64,000 nt of DNA. Origin: Rhodospirillaceae bacterium. GTDB taxonomy: Bacteria > Pseudomonadota > Alphaproteobacteria > Rhodospirillales > UBA2165. How positions within the stretch are numbered: the stretch's first letter is position 1; each line of letters starts with the position of its first letter. The notes below the pieces were generated by a model. It was not told where the DNA came from. It did no database searches and worked only from the letters and a program-made list of their open reading frames with translations. Below are positions 50,648 to 59,806 of the stretch, one piece after another. The stretch is taken from assembly GCA_018649725.1 (NCBI GenBank), contig JABIHH010000045.1:1-64000 (forward strand), given 5' to 3'. The position numbers and the translations under genes are program-made.

Positions 50648-52398
50648 TAGGATGCTCCTCCAATTTTAGCGCGGAAGAATTTTTGTTTTTCCTCCTGGCT
50701 CATTGAAAAGAATTTTTGCCGTTCTTCCTGGCTGAGACTCTGAATGAGGGCGCGGCGTTTTTCACGTGGAATTCCGCCACCTGCGCCACCACCGGGACCG
50801 CGTTGAGGTGCCGGAGCAGCAGATTTCTTTTTAGCCCGAGCGGCAAAGAACTTTTGCTTTTCTTCCTGGCTCATGGCGAAGAATTTCTGTTTTTCTTCTT
50901 GGCTCAAACTTTGAATGATGGCGCGACGATCAGGATTGCCGCCCGGTCTTCCACCAGCATTTCCGCCGGGTTTTCCACCTGATCGATTGGCACTCGGACC
51001 ACCTTGTCTTCCGCCTGATCCTGCTCCTTGGCTGCCACCAGGCCGACCACCAGAACGGTTTACGCGAACTCGTTGACCGGGGCGGAGAAGCTCATTGCCT
51101 TTGACCACGATTTTTTGGCCGGGTTTTAGACCCGATAGAATTTCAAATTTACCGCTAAAAGATTGACCGATTTCAACGGCGGCAGGGCTAACTTTGCCTT
51201 GTTCAAAAACGAAAACAATCTTGCCCGATTGACGGTTCACAATGGCGTCTTTTGGAATGGCAATGACCGAGCGGGTGTGACCTTGCGGCACCAGCAAAAC
51301 AACACTTTGGTTGGCAACGAGTTTGGTTTTGGTCTTGGACAAATCAGGGGTCAGCCGGACAGCGCGGGTGCGGGCGAGGGGGTTTTCATCCGGAATGATG
51401 GCCCGAACAGCCGCTTTGACAATGGATTTATTGTCGAGCTGGATATCGATCACGCGGCCTTCAGGAACACCTGCGAGCCGAAGTGAGGGAACATCGGCTT
51501 CGATTTCCAAGGTTTCATCATTCAAGATCGTTACGATGGGAGCGCCCGCATTGATATAGGCACCAGCTGAAACATGCCGCACCAGAATAGCTCCCGGGAA
51601 GGGGGCACGAATGCTGGCATCTTTTAAGTCAATGCGTGCGAGATCACGTTGTGCCCGGGCGCGCTTTAGTGAAGCCGCAGATTCATCAACCGCTGAGCTG
51701 GCCTTGACGACTTCTTGCTTTTTGTCTTCAAACCGCGCCTGACTAAAGGCGGCTGATTTCCGTAAGCGTTGGATGCGTTTGAGTTCCTGGTTTAATAAAT
51801 CAACTTGGGCTTGGGAAGATTTCCACTTGGCGCGGGCTTGCAGAACATCAGCACTACGCAGGGTGGCTTCTAATTTTAAGCGATCAACATCGAGCTCGGC
51901 GACGATCTGGCCTTGCTTAACGCGGTCGCCAACTTCAACAAGCATTTTGCGAACGCTGCCTTTAATGCGCGCTGCTATGGCACTTTTTTGGCTGGCGATC
52001 AGGCGCCCAGTTATTGGGAATGTTTGGACAAGTGGTTCCTGGACAACGTCACCAAGTTCTACCAAGGTTGGCGGGCGGCCGCCGCGACGTCTGCCACCCG
52101 GTCCTCCTCTGCCGCCACCTGGACGACCGGCAGAAGCTTTTCCACCTGACTTACCACCGGTATTTTTGCCAGCGTTTGCTTTTTGCTGAAAGAATTTTTG
52201 CTTTTCTTCTTGGCTCATGCCGAAGAATTTTTGTCGCTCATCATCGGAGAGACTTTGGATAATGGCCCGACGTTGATCCTGGCTCATTCCTTGACCCTGA
52301 GAATGCGCGGTGTCAATTGTCGTCAGGCTAAAAGCAGCAAATGCGGCAAGGCCGATAAAGCCCACAATATGCTTAAATCTCGTATTCTTATTGATCAT
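50647..52398 (-). CDS. RND efflux periplasmic adaptor with QKFF repeats
   Basis: A 583-residue membrane-fusion protein. After a signal segment (IVGFIGLAAFAAFSLTTIDT) comes a QKFF repeat (43-70), then a Gly/Arg-rich linker. The usual adaptor core follows: lipoyl half-motifs SAIAARIKGSVRKMLVEVGD and GAYINAGAPIVTI, a coiled-coil hairpin (about 160-250) and a beta-barrel/MP domain. After a Gly-rich tail come two more QKFF repeats (491-518 and 548-575). Each repeat is 28 residues, contains RQKFFxMSQEEKQKFF and is itself a tandem 11-mer. ATG 52398 is the most likely start; the frame extends to 52461. The repeats have no counterpart in standard adaptors such as AcrA. Confidence 0.9.
   Translation of the reverse strand: MINKNTRFKHIVGFIGLAAFAAFSLTTIDTAHSQGQGMSQDQRRAIIQSLSDDERQKFFGMSQEEKQKFFQQKANAGKNTGGKSGGKASAGRPGGGRGGPGGRRRGGRPPTLVELGDVVQEPLVQTFPITGRLIASQKSAIAARIKGSVRKMLVEVGDRVKQGQIVAELDVDRLKLEATLRSADVLQARAKWKSSQAQVDLLNQELKRIQRLRKSAAFSQARFEDKKQEVVKASSAVDESAASLKRARAQRDLARIDLKDASIRAPFPGAILVRHVSAGAYINAGAPIVTILNDETLEIEADVPSLRLAGVPEGRVIDIQLDNKSIVKAAVRAIIPDENPLARTRAVRLTPDLSKTKTKLVANQSVVLLVPQGHTRSVIAIPKDAIVNRQSGKIVFVFEQGKVSPAAVEIGQSFSGKFEILSGLKPGQKIVVKGNELLRPGQRVRVNRSGGRPGGSQGAGSGGRQGGPSANRSGGKPGGNAGGRPGGNPDRRAIIQSLSQEEKQKFFAMSQEEKQKFFAARAKKKSAAPAPQRGPGGGAGGGIPREKRRALIQSLSQEERQKFFSMSQEEKQKFFRAKIGGAS
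50674..50757 (-). repeat. QKFF coding repeat, copy 3
   Basis: 84 bases encoding residues 548-575 of the adaptor, RRALIQSLSQEERQKFF followed by SMSQEEKQKFF. The copies at 50845-50928 and 52189-52272 encode the same 28-residue unit. The nucleotide match between copies is also high, which points to duplication within the gene. Confidence 0.9.
50845..50928 (-). repeat. QKFF coding repeat, copy 2
   Basis: Residues 491-518 of the adaptor. The unit reads RRAIIQSLSQEEKQKFF then AMSQEEKQKFF. A lysine-rich and Gly/Pro-rich linker of 29 residues separates it from copy 3. Confidence 0.9.
52189..52272 (-). repeat. QKFF coding repeat, copy 1 (N-terminal)
   Basis: Residues 43-70, directly after the signal peptide. 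The unit reads RRAIIQSLSDDERQKFF then GMSQEEKQKFF. It differs from the other copies at DD and at the G of GMS. Confidence 0.9.
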
Positions 52399-52703
52399 TT
52401 CGAAATAGTCTCCCACCCTCAGGTATAACCCCTTCGGGCGTTTCCCCATTAAAAAACTCATTTACTGGCAATTTTATACCCCAGTTATGGGGTATAACGG
52501 ACGACGTTCATTATTCCGTCGGTTTTTGTTATTATTTTCCAATAAAGAAATTTTTAAAAAATTCATGTTCCATTTTAGCCGATTCCCGGGCCAAAGCAGT
52601 TAAATTCTGCCATTTTTTAGTAATTATCTAGAACCTAAAATATAAATTCAAAATCGACAATCATTCTTCGCAAAATAAATGTAACTTTTACTTGAAGTCA
52701 TGG
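52399..52703. other. Intergenic region between the adaptor gene and the IclR gene
   Basis: Both flanking genes are on the minus strand, so this is the promoter region of the efflux operon and the 3' region of the iclR-type gene. It is AT-rich. It holds the 24 bp palindrome at 52474-52497 and no credible coding sequence. Confidence 0.5.
52474..52497 (-). promoter_or_regulatory. Palindromic operator candidate in the efflux promoter
   Basis: TTATACCCC-N6-GGGGTATAA is a perfect 9 bp inverted repeat 76 bases upstream of the adaptor start. On the minus strand its right half forms a TATAAA-type -10 box, so the palindrome spans the spacer between -35 and -10. Operators placed this way are bound by MerR-type activators or by repressors. 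The regulator is unknown. Confidence 0.45.
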
Positions 52704-53510
52704 CTACATTTCAGCCTCCGACAATTTGGCATCTTTTACTTTGAGTTCTATTTTATGCGCCGCTGACCGAAGCGCATCCAAGTGCCGTTCAGCAATTTCT
52801 TCTGCTGTCGCGGCAGAAGAGATAAAAGTTATAGCCAGTGTCGCCACGACGCGGGGGCCTTTCATAATCGGCACTGCGATACTTGAGGTTTTGCGCTTCC
52901 AATGAAAGCCGTCATCGCGCACGCCATAACCTCGTTTCAAGGTCGTTGCGATGATTTTTTGAACATACTCCTGGTTGTGGACGAGATTATCAAACTCATC
53001 ATCCGAGCGCCGCAAACTTTCCAGAATTTCCAGCCGTTCGCGCTCCGGGCAAAAGCTCAAATAAGCCCGCCCAACCGAGGTGACCAGCATCGGTAAGCGC
53101 TCACCCACCGAGACCCAATCGATGGTAAACGGGCTGTAAGCGCGGGTTGTCTCCCGAATATACATTGCATCATTCAAAAAGGTGATCAGATCGACCGGCC
53201 ACATGATCTCTTCGACGGCTACTTGCATGACCGGGGCGGCGATGCTTTGAACCCAGTCTTCTTCACTAAAACCATCGCTGAGGCGGCGCACGAGGTGGGT
53301 TAGATAAAAACAATCATCCGATTTTTGCTGACGCACATAACCAAATGATTCGAGGGCATTCAGCAGGCGGTAGATGGCTGGCCTGGAAAATCCCGTGGCT
53401 TCTGCAAGCTCTGAAACTTTGGCCCCTTTCAAATGATTGAGGGTCTCGATAAGCACAAGTAGTCGCTCAGCACTTTTAACGCCTTTGTATCTTTGTTGGA
53501 TTTCGGTCAC
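52704..53510 (-). CDS. IclR-family transcriptional regulator
   Basis: A 268-residue regulator. The N-terminal winged helix (KVSELAEATGFSRPAIYRLL and NALESFGYV) is followed by the IclR effector-binding domain (near 95-265), with the conserved GERLPMLVTSVGRAYLSFCP segment and the C-terminal SAAHKIEL helix. Members respond to small carbon-source metabolites. It is divergent from a histone-deacetylase-like gene across 78 bases, so it may control that gene, which is inference. Confidence 0.9.
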   Translation of the reverse strand: MTEIQQRYKGVKSAERLLVLIETLNHLKGAKVSELAEATGFSRPAIYRLLNALESFGYVRQQKSDDCFYLTHLVRRLSDGFSEEDWVQSIAAPVMQVAVEEIMWPVDLITFLNDAMYIRETTRAYSPFTIDWVSVGERLPMLVTSVGRAYLSFCPERERLEILESLRRSDDEFDNLVHNQEYVQKIIATTLKRGYGVRDDGFHWKRKTSSIAVPIMKGPRVVATLAITFISSAATAEEIAERHLDALRSAAHKIELKVKDAKLSEAEM

Positions 53511-53588
53511 ACTTACCGCCTATTAACATTTCAAAAGCCCAGTTTATCGCATGAACGCATTGCGTACAAATACAAAGGAACGACCCTT

Positions 53589-54515
53589 TTGACGACCCAT
53601 TATTACCAGCATCCGGTCTGCATAACCCATGAACCGGGCCCACATCACCCCGAATCGCCGGATCGATTGAGATCGGTTGAAGCCGCCTTGTCCGTGGCAG
53701 AGTTTGCAGACCTGGTGCGCTTTGAGGCGCCTGAGACCACACCCGGTGTGATCTCGCTCATGCATGATCCGAATTATGTCGATCACATATTACGCTCGGT
53801 GCCCAAAAGCGGCTATGCGCAGCTTGACCCCGACACGATTTTGTCACCGGGCTCGGGTGAGGCGGCTTTGCGCGCCGTCGGCGGCATTTGTGCGGCTGTC
53901 GATGACGTGGTCGCTGGACCGGCAAGCAATGCATTTTGTGCTTTAAGACCGCCCGGTCATCATGCCGAGCGTGCTCAAGCGATGGGATTTTGTCTGTTTA
54001 ACAACATTGCAATCGCCGCCCAATATGCTCGTAAAGCCCACGGGCTCGATAAAATTGCCGTCATTGATTTCGATGTCCACCACGGCAACGGCACACAACA
54101 TATGTTTGAGCCCGATGCTAGCTTGTTCTATGGCTCCAGTCATCAATTCCCCGCCTACCCCGGCACGGGCGCGGCATCTGAGACGGGGGTTGGCAATGTC
54201 GTCAATGTACCTCTCAGTCCCGGCAGCGGGTCCGAGCCGTTCCGCGCTGCTTATCGTGATGTCATTTTACCGGCACTGCGTGGATTTAGCCCGGAACTCC
54301 TGCTGATCTCCGCCGGCTTCGATGCCCATATCCAAGACCCGCTCTGCCAGCTTAATGTAACGACCGCTGATTTCGCCTGGATAACGGAAGAACTCCTGGC
54401 CGTTGCTGATGAGTGCTGCGCCGGGCGCGTGGTGTCTACTTTGGAAGGCGGCTACGATTTGGATGCCCTCGCCGAAAGTGTCGGTGTTCATGTTGAAGGC
54501 TTGCTGGGGGAATAA
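53589..54515 (+). CDS. Histone deacetylase family protein
   Basis: A 308-residue zinc-dependent deacetylase of the class II / acetoin-utilisation and polyamine-amidohydrolase type. Active-site motifs are HHPESPDRLRSV near the start, LRPPGHHAERAQAMGFCLFN, the metal ligands in VIDFDVHHGNGTQ and the ASETGVGN / LSPGSGS loop. The best start is TTG at 53589, eight bases after AAAGGAA; the longer frame to 53493 overlaps the divergent regulator. The substrate in bacteria is often acetylpolyamines or acetylated proteins. It precedes xseB by 102 bases. Confidence 0.9.
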   Translation: MTTHYYQHPVCITHEPGPHHPESPDRLRSVEAALSVAEFADLVRFEAPETTPGVISLMHDPNYVDHILRSVPKSGYAQLDPDTILSPGSGEAALRAVGGICAAVDDVVAGPASNAFCALRPPGHHAERAQAMGFCLFNNIAIAAQYARKAHGLDKIAVIDFDVHHGNGTQHMFEPDASLFYGSSHQFPAYPGTGAASETGVGNVVNVPLSPGSGSEPFRAAYRDVILPALRGFSPELLLISAGFDAHIQDPLCQLNVTTADFAWITEELLAVADECCAGRVVSTLEGGYDLDALAESVGVHVEGLLGE

Positions 54516-54617
54516 TTCTCTACCTAACGCCACCGTGCATTTCTGTTTGCCGGATGGGGAATCAGAAGCGTAAACTCCGCTGCAAATAAGTGCAGGTGTG
54601 AGTAGGGGTTAGAACAT

Positions 54618-54893
54618 ATGGCTGCAGAAAAATCAGGTGAGGACGCTGGTGGGAAAATTCCAGCAGATATCAAAAAGATGAACTTCGAAGATGCTCTGGT
54701 TGAGCTCGAAGAAATCGTCGGCGATCTCGAACAGGGCGCGAATAAGCTGGATGAGGCGATCGGCGCTTATGAGCGGGGCACGCTTTTGAAAAAACATTGT
54801 GAAGCTAAATTACGTGAAGCTAAATCCCGCATTGAAAAAATCTCAGTCGGGCCGGATGGCGAGGCATCAGCTGAGCCTACCGAAATATCATAA
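54618..54893 (+). CDS. xseB: Exodeoxyribonuclease VII small subunit
   Basis: A 91-residue protein. The core MNFEDALVELEEIVGDLEQG, with GANKLDEAIGAYERGTLLKKHCEAKLREA, is the canonical XseB helical pair. It partners with XseA, which is not in the window. In alphaproteobacteria xseB regularly sits directly before ispA and dxs, as here. ispA starts 25 bases after its stop. Confidence 0.95.
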   Translation: MAAEKSGEDAGGKIPADIKKMNFEDALVELEEIVGDLEQGANKLDEAIGAYERGTLLKKHCEAKLREAKSRIEKISVGPDGEASAEPTEIS

Positions 54894-54917
54894 GAATTTT
54901 CTGAAGGACTTCATTCT

Positions 54918-55805
54918 TTGTCTGAATTTACCGACGCTTTAGCCGATGTGGCAGCCGCCACCGAGACAGCTCTTTTGAAGCTGATCCCAGCGGGGGACGG
55001 TCCTGAATCTCAGGTCATTGACGCCATGCGGTATTCAGTCATGGCGGGCGGTAAGCGGCTCAGGCCTTTCTTGGTGTTGGCGACGGCCGATTTGTTTAAT
55101 GTGTCCAGGGCGTGCTCCGAGCGTGTCGCAGCTGCCCTTGAAATGATCCACACCTATTCGCTGATCCATGATGATTTGCCAGCGATGGATGATGATGATC
55201 TGCGTCGCGGCAAGCCAACCTGTCATGTCGAGTATGATGAAGCGACAGCGATCCTGGCGGGTGATGCCTTGCTCACCTTGGCCTTTGAAGTTATTGCCCA
55301 TCAAGATACACATGATTCTGCAAAAATTCGGAGCGATATTGTTTTGGAAGTTTCCAAGGCGATTGGGGCGCACGGTATGGTCGGCGGGCAAATGTTAGAT
55401 CTCGTCGCCGAAGATCATGTGCTGGGTGTTTCAGAAATTACCCGGCTGCAACGCATGAAGACCGGGGCTTTGATAAATTGCTCGTGTCAGGCCGGTGCGA
55501 TACTCGGCAAAGCTAGCGAAACGCAACGCCATTTGTTGAACGCTTATGCCCATGATATCGGCTTGGCTTTTCAGATTGCTGATGATCTTTTGGATATTGA
55601 AGGTGATCCGAAAGAGCTTGGCAAAGCGACCAAAAAGGATGAAGCAGCGGGTAAAGTGACCTTTGTATCCCTACTGGGCGTTGAGCGCGCCCGCGAACAA
55701 GCAGAGATTTTAACCGATCAAGCGATGAAACATCTTGAGATTTTTGGTGAAAAAGGCAATCTTCTGCGTGATTTAGCGCAATTTGTGATAGAACGTCGGA
55801 ATTAA
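54918..55805 (+). CDS. ispA: Geranyl/farnesyl diphosphate synthase
   Basis: A 295-residue trans-prenyltransferase that condenses isopentenyl and dimethylallyl diphosphate to farnesyl diphosphate. The first aspartate-rich motif is [15 protein letters not shown] (near 80-94) and the second [14 protein letters not shown] (near 223-236), both intact. The start is TTG at 54918. It is the second gene of the xseB-ispA-dxs-tlyA operon; dxs begins 53 bases after it and supplies the precursor pathway. Confidence 0.95.
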   Translation: MSEFTDALADVAAATETALLKLIPAGDGPESQVIDAMRYSVMAGGKRLRPFLVLATADLFNVSRACSERVAAALEMIHTYSLIHDDLPAMDDDDLRRGKPTCHVEYDEATAILAGDALLTLAFEVIAHQDTHDSAKIRSDIVLEVSKAIGAHGMVGGQMLDLVAEDHVLGVSEITRLQRMKTGALINCSCQAGAILGKASETQRHLLNAYAHDIGLAFQIADDLLDIEGDPKELGKATKKDEAAGKVTFVSLLGVERAREQAEILTDQAMKHLEIFGEKGNLLRDLAQFVIERRN

Positions 55806-55858
55806 CGGCCTATAGTAGGCTTACCTATTTAGAAATTATACCTGGGAAGAGAGTTACC

Positions 55859-57793
55859 GTGGCGAAAGAGAGCAAAACGCCTCTATTAGATACAATCAAC
55901 GAGCCTTCGGACATCCGTGGCTTTTCGGCTGACCAATTGAAACAATTGTCAGATGAAGTGCGCACGGAAACAATCGATGCAGTCTCGATCACTGGCGGCC
56001 ATTTAGGGGCGAGCCTAGGTGTCGTCGAACTGAGCGTTGCGCTCCATCACGTCTTTGATACGCCGCATGATCGTTTGATCTGGGATGTCAGCCATCAAGC
56101 CTATCCCCATAAAATTCTAACCGGTCGGCGCGATCGTATTCGCACATTGCGACAGGGCGGTGGCTTGTCTGGATTTACCAAGCGCACCGAAAGTGAATAT
56201 GACCCGTTTGGTGCCGCTCATAGCTCGACCTCGATATCAGCCGGGCTCGGCATGGCGGTCGCGAGCGATCTTGATGGCGTGAAGAAAAATGTTATCGCCG
56301 TCATCGGTGATGGCTCTATGAGCGCCGGCATGGCCTATGAAGCAATGAACAATGCGGGCTTTACTGATTCACGGTTGATTGTTGTGCTGAACGACAATGA
56401 TATGTCGATCGCGCCACCGGTTGGCGCGATGAGCGCCTATCTGTCGCGTTTGATTTCATCAAAATCCTATCAGTCGATCCGCCACTTTGCCAAAGAGGTC
56501 GCTGAGAAATTACCAAGACGGGTTGAGGAGACGGCGCGCCGGGCTGAGGAATATGCCCGGGGCATTTTGACCGGCGGCACGTTGTTTGAGGAGCTCGGCT
56601 TTTTCTACATCGGCCCGGTTGATGGTCACAATATCGACCACCTTTTACCCTTGCTGAAAAATTTGCGCGATACCGATGAGAGCGGCCCAGTGTTGCTTCA
56701 CGTGGTGACCGAAAAAGGTCATGGCTATGAGCCGGCTGAACAATCGGCTGACAAATATCACGGTGTTTCTAAATTCGACGTGGTGACCGGCAAGCAAGAT
56801 AAGCCCCTATCCAACGCACCATCCTATACCAATGTCTTTGCCGACGCGCTTATTCAAGAGGCGGAAAAAGACGATAAGATTGTCGCGATTACAGCTGCGA
56901 TGCCGGGTGGCACGGGGCTCGATAAATTTGGTGATGCTTTCCCGGACCGCGTTTTTGATGTCGGAATTGCTGAGCAGCACGGTGTGACTTTTGCGGCCGG
57001 TATGGCGACCGAAGGCTATAAGCCTTTTGCGACGATTTATTCGACCTTCCTACAGCGCGCTTATGACCAAGTTGTGCATGATGTGGCGATCCAGAAATTG
57101 CCGGTTCGCTTTGCGATCGATCGGGCTGGGCTGGTCGGCGCCGATGGCGCGACCCATGCCGGCTCTTTCGATATTACTTATCTCGCCTGCCTGCCGGATA
57201 TAGTCGTGATGGCAGCCTCTGATGAGGCTGAGCTTAAACATATGGTGGCAACAGCTGCTGCCATTGATGATCGGCCCTCAGCTTTCCGCTATCCGCGGGG
57301 CGAAGGTTTGGGCGTCGATATGCCAGAGATTGGCGTGCCGCTCGAAATCGGCAAGGGTCGCATTTTGCGCGAAGGGACATCGGTTGCTATTTTAACGCTG
57401 GGTGGCCGTCTGCGTGAAGCTCTCGAGGCAGCTGATGAGTTGGCCTCCTTGGGGTGGTCGACAACCGTTGCCGATGCCCGGTTTGCCAAACCGCTCGATC
57501 AAGACATGATCCTCCGCCTCGCCAAAGAACATGAAGTGCTGATTACGATCGAAGAAGGCTCGATCGGCGGGTTTGCCGCTCATGTCATGCAGTTTCTTGC
57601 CAATGAAGGCGTCTTTGATAAGGGGCTTAAATTCCGCGCCATGACTTTGCCGGATATATTTATCGACCACGAGAAACCTGAGAAACAATACGAAATTGCC
57701 GGGTTAAAGCGACCGGATATTGTCTCAACGGCTTTGCTGGCACTCGATGAAGCCGGAGAAACACGCGAAGGCATCACGCCCGCAAGCGCTTAA
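55859..57793 (+). CDS. dxs: 1-deoxy-D-xylulose-5-phosphate synthase
   Basis: A 644-residue thiamine-diphosphate enzyme, the first step of the non-mevalonate isoprenoid pathway. The cofactor-binding stretch [18 protein letters not shown] (near 150-167), the transketolase pyrimidine domain with [16 protein letters not shown] and [19 protein letters not shown], and the C-terminal EEGSIGGF are all present. The GTG at 55859 gives the right length. tlyA starts six bases after its stop. Confidence 0.97.
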   Translation: MAKESKTPLLDTINEPSDIRGFSADQLKQLSDEVRTETIDAVSITGGHLGASLGVVELSVALHHVFDTPHDRLIWDVSHQAYPHKILTGRRDRIRTLRQGGGLSGFTKRTESEYDPFGAAHSSTSISAGLGMAVASDLDGVKKNVIAVIGDGSMSAGMAYEAMNNAGFTDSRLIVVLNDNDMSIAPPVGAMSAYLSRLISSKSYQSIRHFAKEVAEKLPRRVEETARRAEEYARGILTGGTLFEELGFFYIGPVDGHNIDHLLPLLKNLRDTDESGPVLLHVVTEKGHGYEPAEQSADKYHGVSKFDVVTGKQDKPLSNAPSYTNVFADALIQEAEKDDKIVAITAAMPGGTGLDKFGDAFPDRVFDVGIAEQHGVTFAAGMATEGYKPFATIYSTFLQRAYDQVVHDVAIQKLPVRFAIDRAGLVGADGATHAGSFDITYLACLPDIVVMAASDEAELKHMVATAAAIDDRPSAFRYPRGEGLGVDMPEIGVPLEIGKGRILREGTSVAILTLGGRLREALEAADELASLGWSTTVADARFAKPLDQDMILRLAKEHEVLITIEEGSIGGFAAHVMQFLANEGVFDKGLKFRAMTLPDIFIDHEKPEKQYEIAGLKRPDIVSTALLALDEAGETREGITPASA

Positions 57794-57798
57794 GCCAA

Positions 57799-58548
57799 AT
57801 GGCAGCCATTCCTAAACGTCGATTAGATCAAATACTTGTTGAGCGCGGGCTTGCCGAATCGCGTAGCCGTGCCCAAGCTTTAGTCATGGCGGGTTTGGTC
57901 TATAGTGAGACCAAGCGGCTCGATAAAGCGGGCACGCAAATCCCAGTAAATATGCCGCTTGAGCTCAAAGGTCAGGACCATCCTTGGGTGTCACGCGGTG
58001 GGCTCAAACTCGATCACGGGTTGGATCATTTCCAATTCGATGTAACGGGTGCGACCTGCCTCGATGTCGGTGCCTCAACCGGTGGCTTTACGGATGTTCT
58101 TCTTAGCCGGGGGGCTGCCAAGGTTTATGCGGTTGATGTCGGCCACGGTCAGCTCGCCTGGAAAATTAGAAATGATGAGCGCGTCATCGTCATGGAGCGA
58201 ACCAATGCCCGCCATATCAGTCAACAAGACGTGCCGGATGATATCAATTTCATCTGCTGCGATGCGAGTTTTATTGGATTGCAGACTGTGCTGCCGGCTG
58301 CCTTAGGTTTAGCCACCGATGGAGCGAAATTGATTGCGCTGATCAAGCCCCAATTTGAAGTCGGCAAAGACCAGGTTGGCAAAAAAGGCGTGGTTCGTGA
58401 TCCGGTGCTTCACCAGGAAGTCTGTGATCGTATTTCCACATGGCTGGAGGGTTTGCCGGGCTGGCATGTCGCCGGGATTGAAAAAAGTCCAATCACCGGG
58501 CCGGAAGGAAATATTGAATTCTTGATCGCCGCCCAATACAAAAAATAA
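57799..58548 (+). CDS. tlyA: TlyA family rRNA (cytidine-2'-O) methyltransferase
   Basis: A 249-residue protein. An N-terminal S4 RNA-binding domain (RRLDQILVERGLAESRSRAQ) is followed by a Rossmann-type methyltransferase domain with SAM motif DVGASTGGFTDVLLSRGA (near 92-109) and KPQFEVGKDQVGKKGVVRD. TlyA proteins methylate 16S and 23S rRNA in other bacteria. It is the last gene of the xseB-ispA-dxs operon and converges with the soluble chemoreceptor gene. Confidence 0.92.
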   Translation: MAAIPKRRLDQILVERGLAESRSRAQALVMAGLVYSETKRLDKAGTQIPVNMPLELKGQDHPWVSRGGLKLDHGLDHFQFDVTGATCLDVGASTGGFTDVLLSRGAAKVYAVDVGHGQLAWKIRNDERVIVMERTNARHISQQDVPDDINFICCDASFIGLQTVLPAALGLATDGAKLIALIKPQFEVGKDQVGKKGVVRDPVLHQEVCDRISTWLEGLPGWHVAGIEKSPITGPEGNIEFLIAAQYKK

Positions 58549-58614
58549 CTGGGTCGGAAGGAAAGTAAAAAATCCCAACACGAGCCCAGTCTTCGAAAGT
58601 AATTTTTTGTCGTA

Positions 58615-59772
58615 TTAAATCGCGATACCGAGATCTCTGGCGAGATTACCGGCTTGCTCAGACAATCCGATGGAGATCGAGGCAACTTCTTTTGAAGAGG
58701 CCTCGGTAGACTGCGCACCTTCGCTGACACTCGCGATGTTTCTCGTAACTTCACTCACGCCTTCAAATGCCTGTTCGACATTGCGGGCAATTTCTTTGGT
58801 TGCAGAGCTTTGCTCTTCAACAGCGGCTGCGACGGCCGTGGTGATTTCGTGAACATTGTCGATCGTGCCGCCAATACTTTCGATGGATTCGACTGTTTCC
58901 GTGGTGGCTTGTTGAATGGTTGAAATTTGACCGCCGATTTCTTCAGTTGCTTTCGCAGTCTGGGTTGCGAGATTTTTTACTTCTGAGGCAACAACCGCGA
59001 AACCCTTACCCGCATCACCGGCGCGTGCAGCCTCAATGGTTGCGTTTAGGGCAAGCAGATTGGTTTGGCTCGCGATATCGTTAATGAGCTTTACAACATC
59101 ACCGATTTTATCAGCCGATTGAGCCAAACCTTTGACCTGTTCATTGGTCTCGGCGGCCTTTGTTGTTGCCGCCGTCGTGATCTCCATTGACTCAATAATC
59201 TGGGTATTGATCTCGTTTACCGAAGCGGTCAATTGCTCTGCGGCAGCGGAAACGGTTTGCACATTCGTTGATGCTTCTTCGGCGGCGGCAGCGACGGCAG
59301 TTGATTTGGCACTGGTATCCTGCGCCGTATTTTCCAACTCTTCTGATTTGCCTTCGAGGGCGTTAGAAGATTCAGCCACAACACCAACAATGTCTTTGAA
59401 TTTGCTCATATTGCCTTCAATGACATCGGTCGCTTTATTAATGACGCCAGCAGATTGAGCGAAGGAGCCCTGCATACCGGTCTCAACAATACGCCGGAAG
59501 TATAAATTCTGACTTACATTTTCCATGCTGGTTGCTGATTCTCGGACATAAGCATCTGTCCGATCAACCATGTCATTAATCGCATTAAAAAGGGGGGCAA
59601 GATCACTTTCCGGATCAATGTTTAGAATTCGTTGTTCGAAATCTCCGCGCATAACGCATTTGCAAACCTCGGCCGCGTAGGCAAATTTTTCTTTGGTTTC
59701 TGCGCTGAATTCATTTTTGTTCAAAACCGGAATTTCGATTTCGATTTCTGCATTTGGGGCAATCGCATCCAT
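58615..59772 (-). CDS. Soluble methyl-accepting chemotaxis protein (no membrane segment)
   Basis: A 385-residue chemoreceptor without a transmembrane segment. The N-terminal ~100 residues (KFAYAAEVCKCVMRGDFEQR ... FNAINDMVDRTDAYVR) look like the linker found downstream of PAS domains in energy-taxis receptors. The signalling domain has the hairpin tip SQTNLLALNATIEAARAG and SEVKNLATQTAKATEE. There is no C-terminal CheR-docking pentapeptide. Directly upstream on the same strand are two stand-alone Aer-type PAS genes, so the sensor and signalling halves may be split between proteins. Confidence 0.9.
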   Translation of the reverse strand: MDAIAPNAEIEIEIPVLNKNEFSAETKEKFAYAAEVCKCVMRGDFEQRILNIDPESDLAPLFNAINDMVDRTDAYVRESATSMENVSQNLYFRRIVETGMQGSFAQSAGVINKATDVIEGNMSKFKDIVGVVAESSNALEGKSEELENTAQDTSAKSTAVAAAAEEASTNVQTVSAAAEQLTASVNEINTQIIESMEITTAATTKAAETNEQVKGLAQSADKIGDVVKLINDIASQTNLLALNATIEAARAGDAGKGFAVVASEVKNLATQTAKATEEIGGQISTIQQATTETVESIESIGGTIDNVHEITTAVAAAVEEQSSATKEIARNVEQAFEGVSEVTRNIASVSEGAQSTEASSKEVASISIGLSEQAGNLARDLGIAI

Positions 59773-59806
59773 GTTACTTCTCCAGTAAATCTAATTTAAA
59801 AAATTG

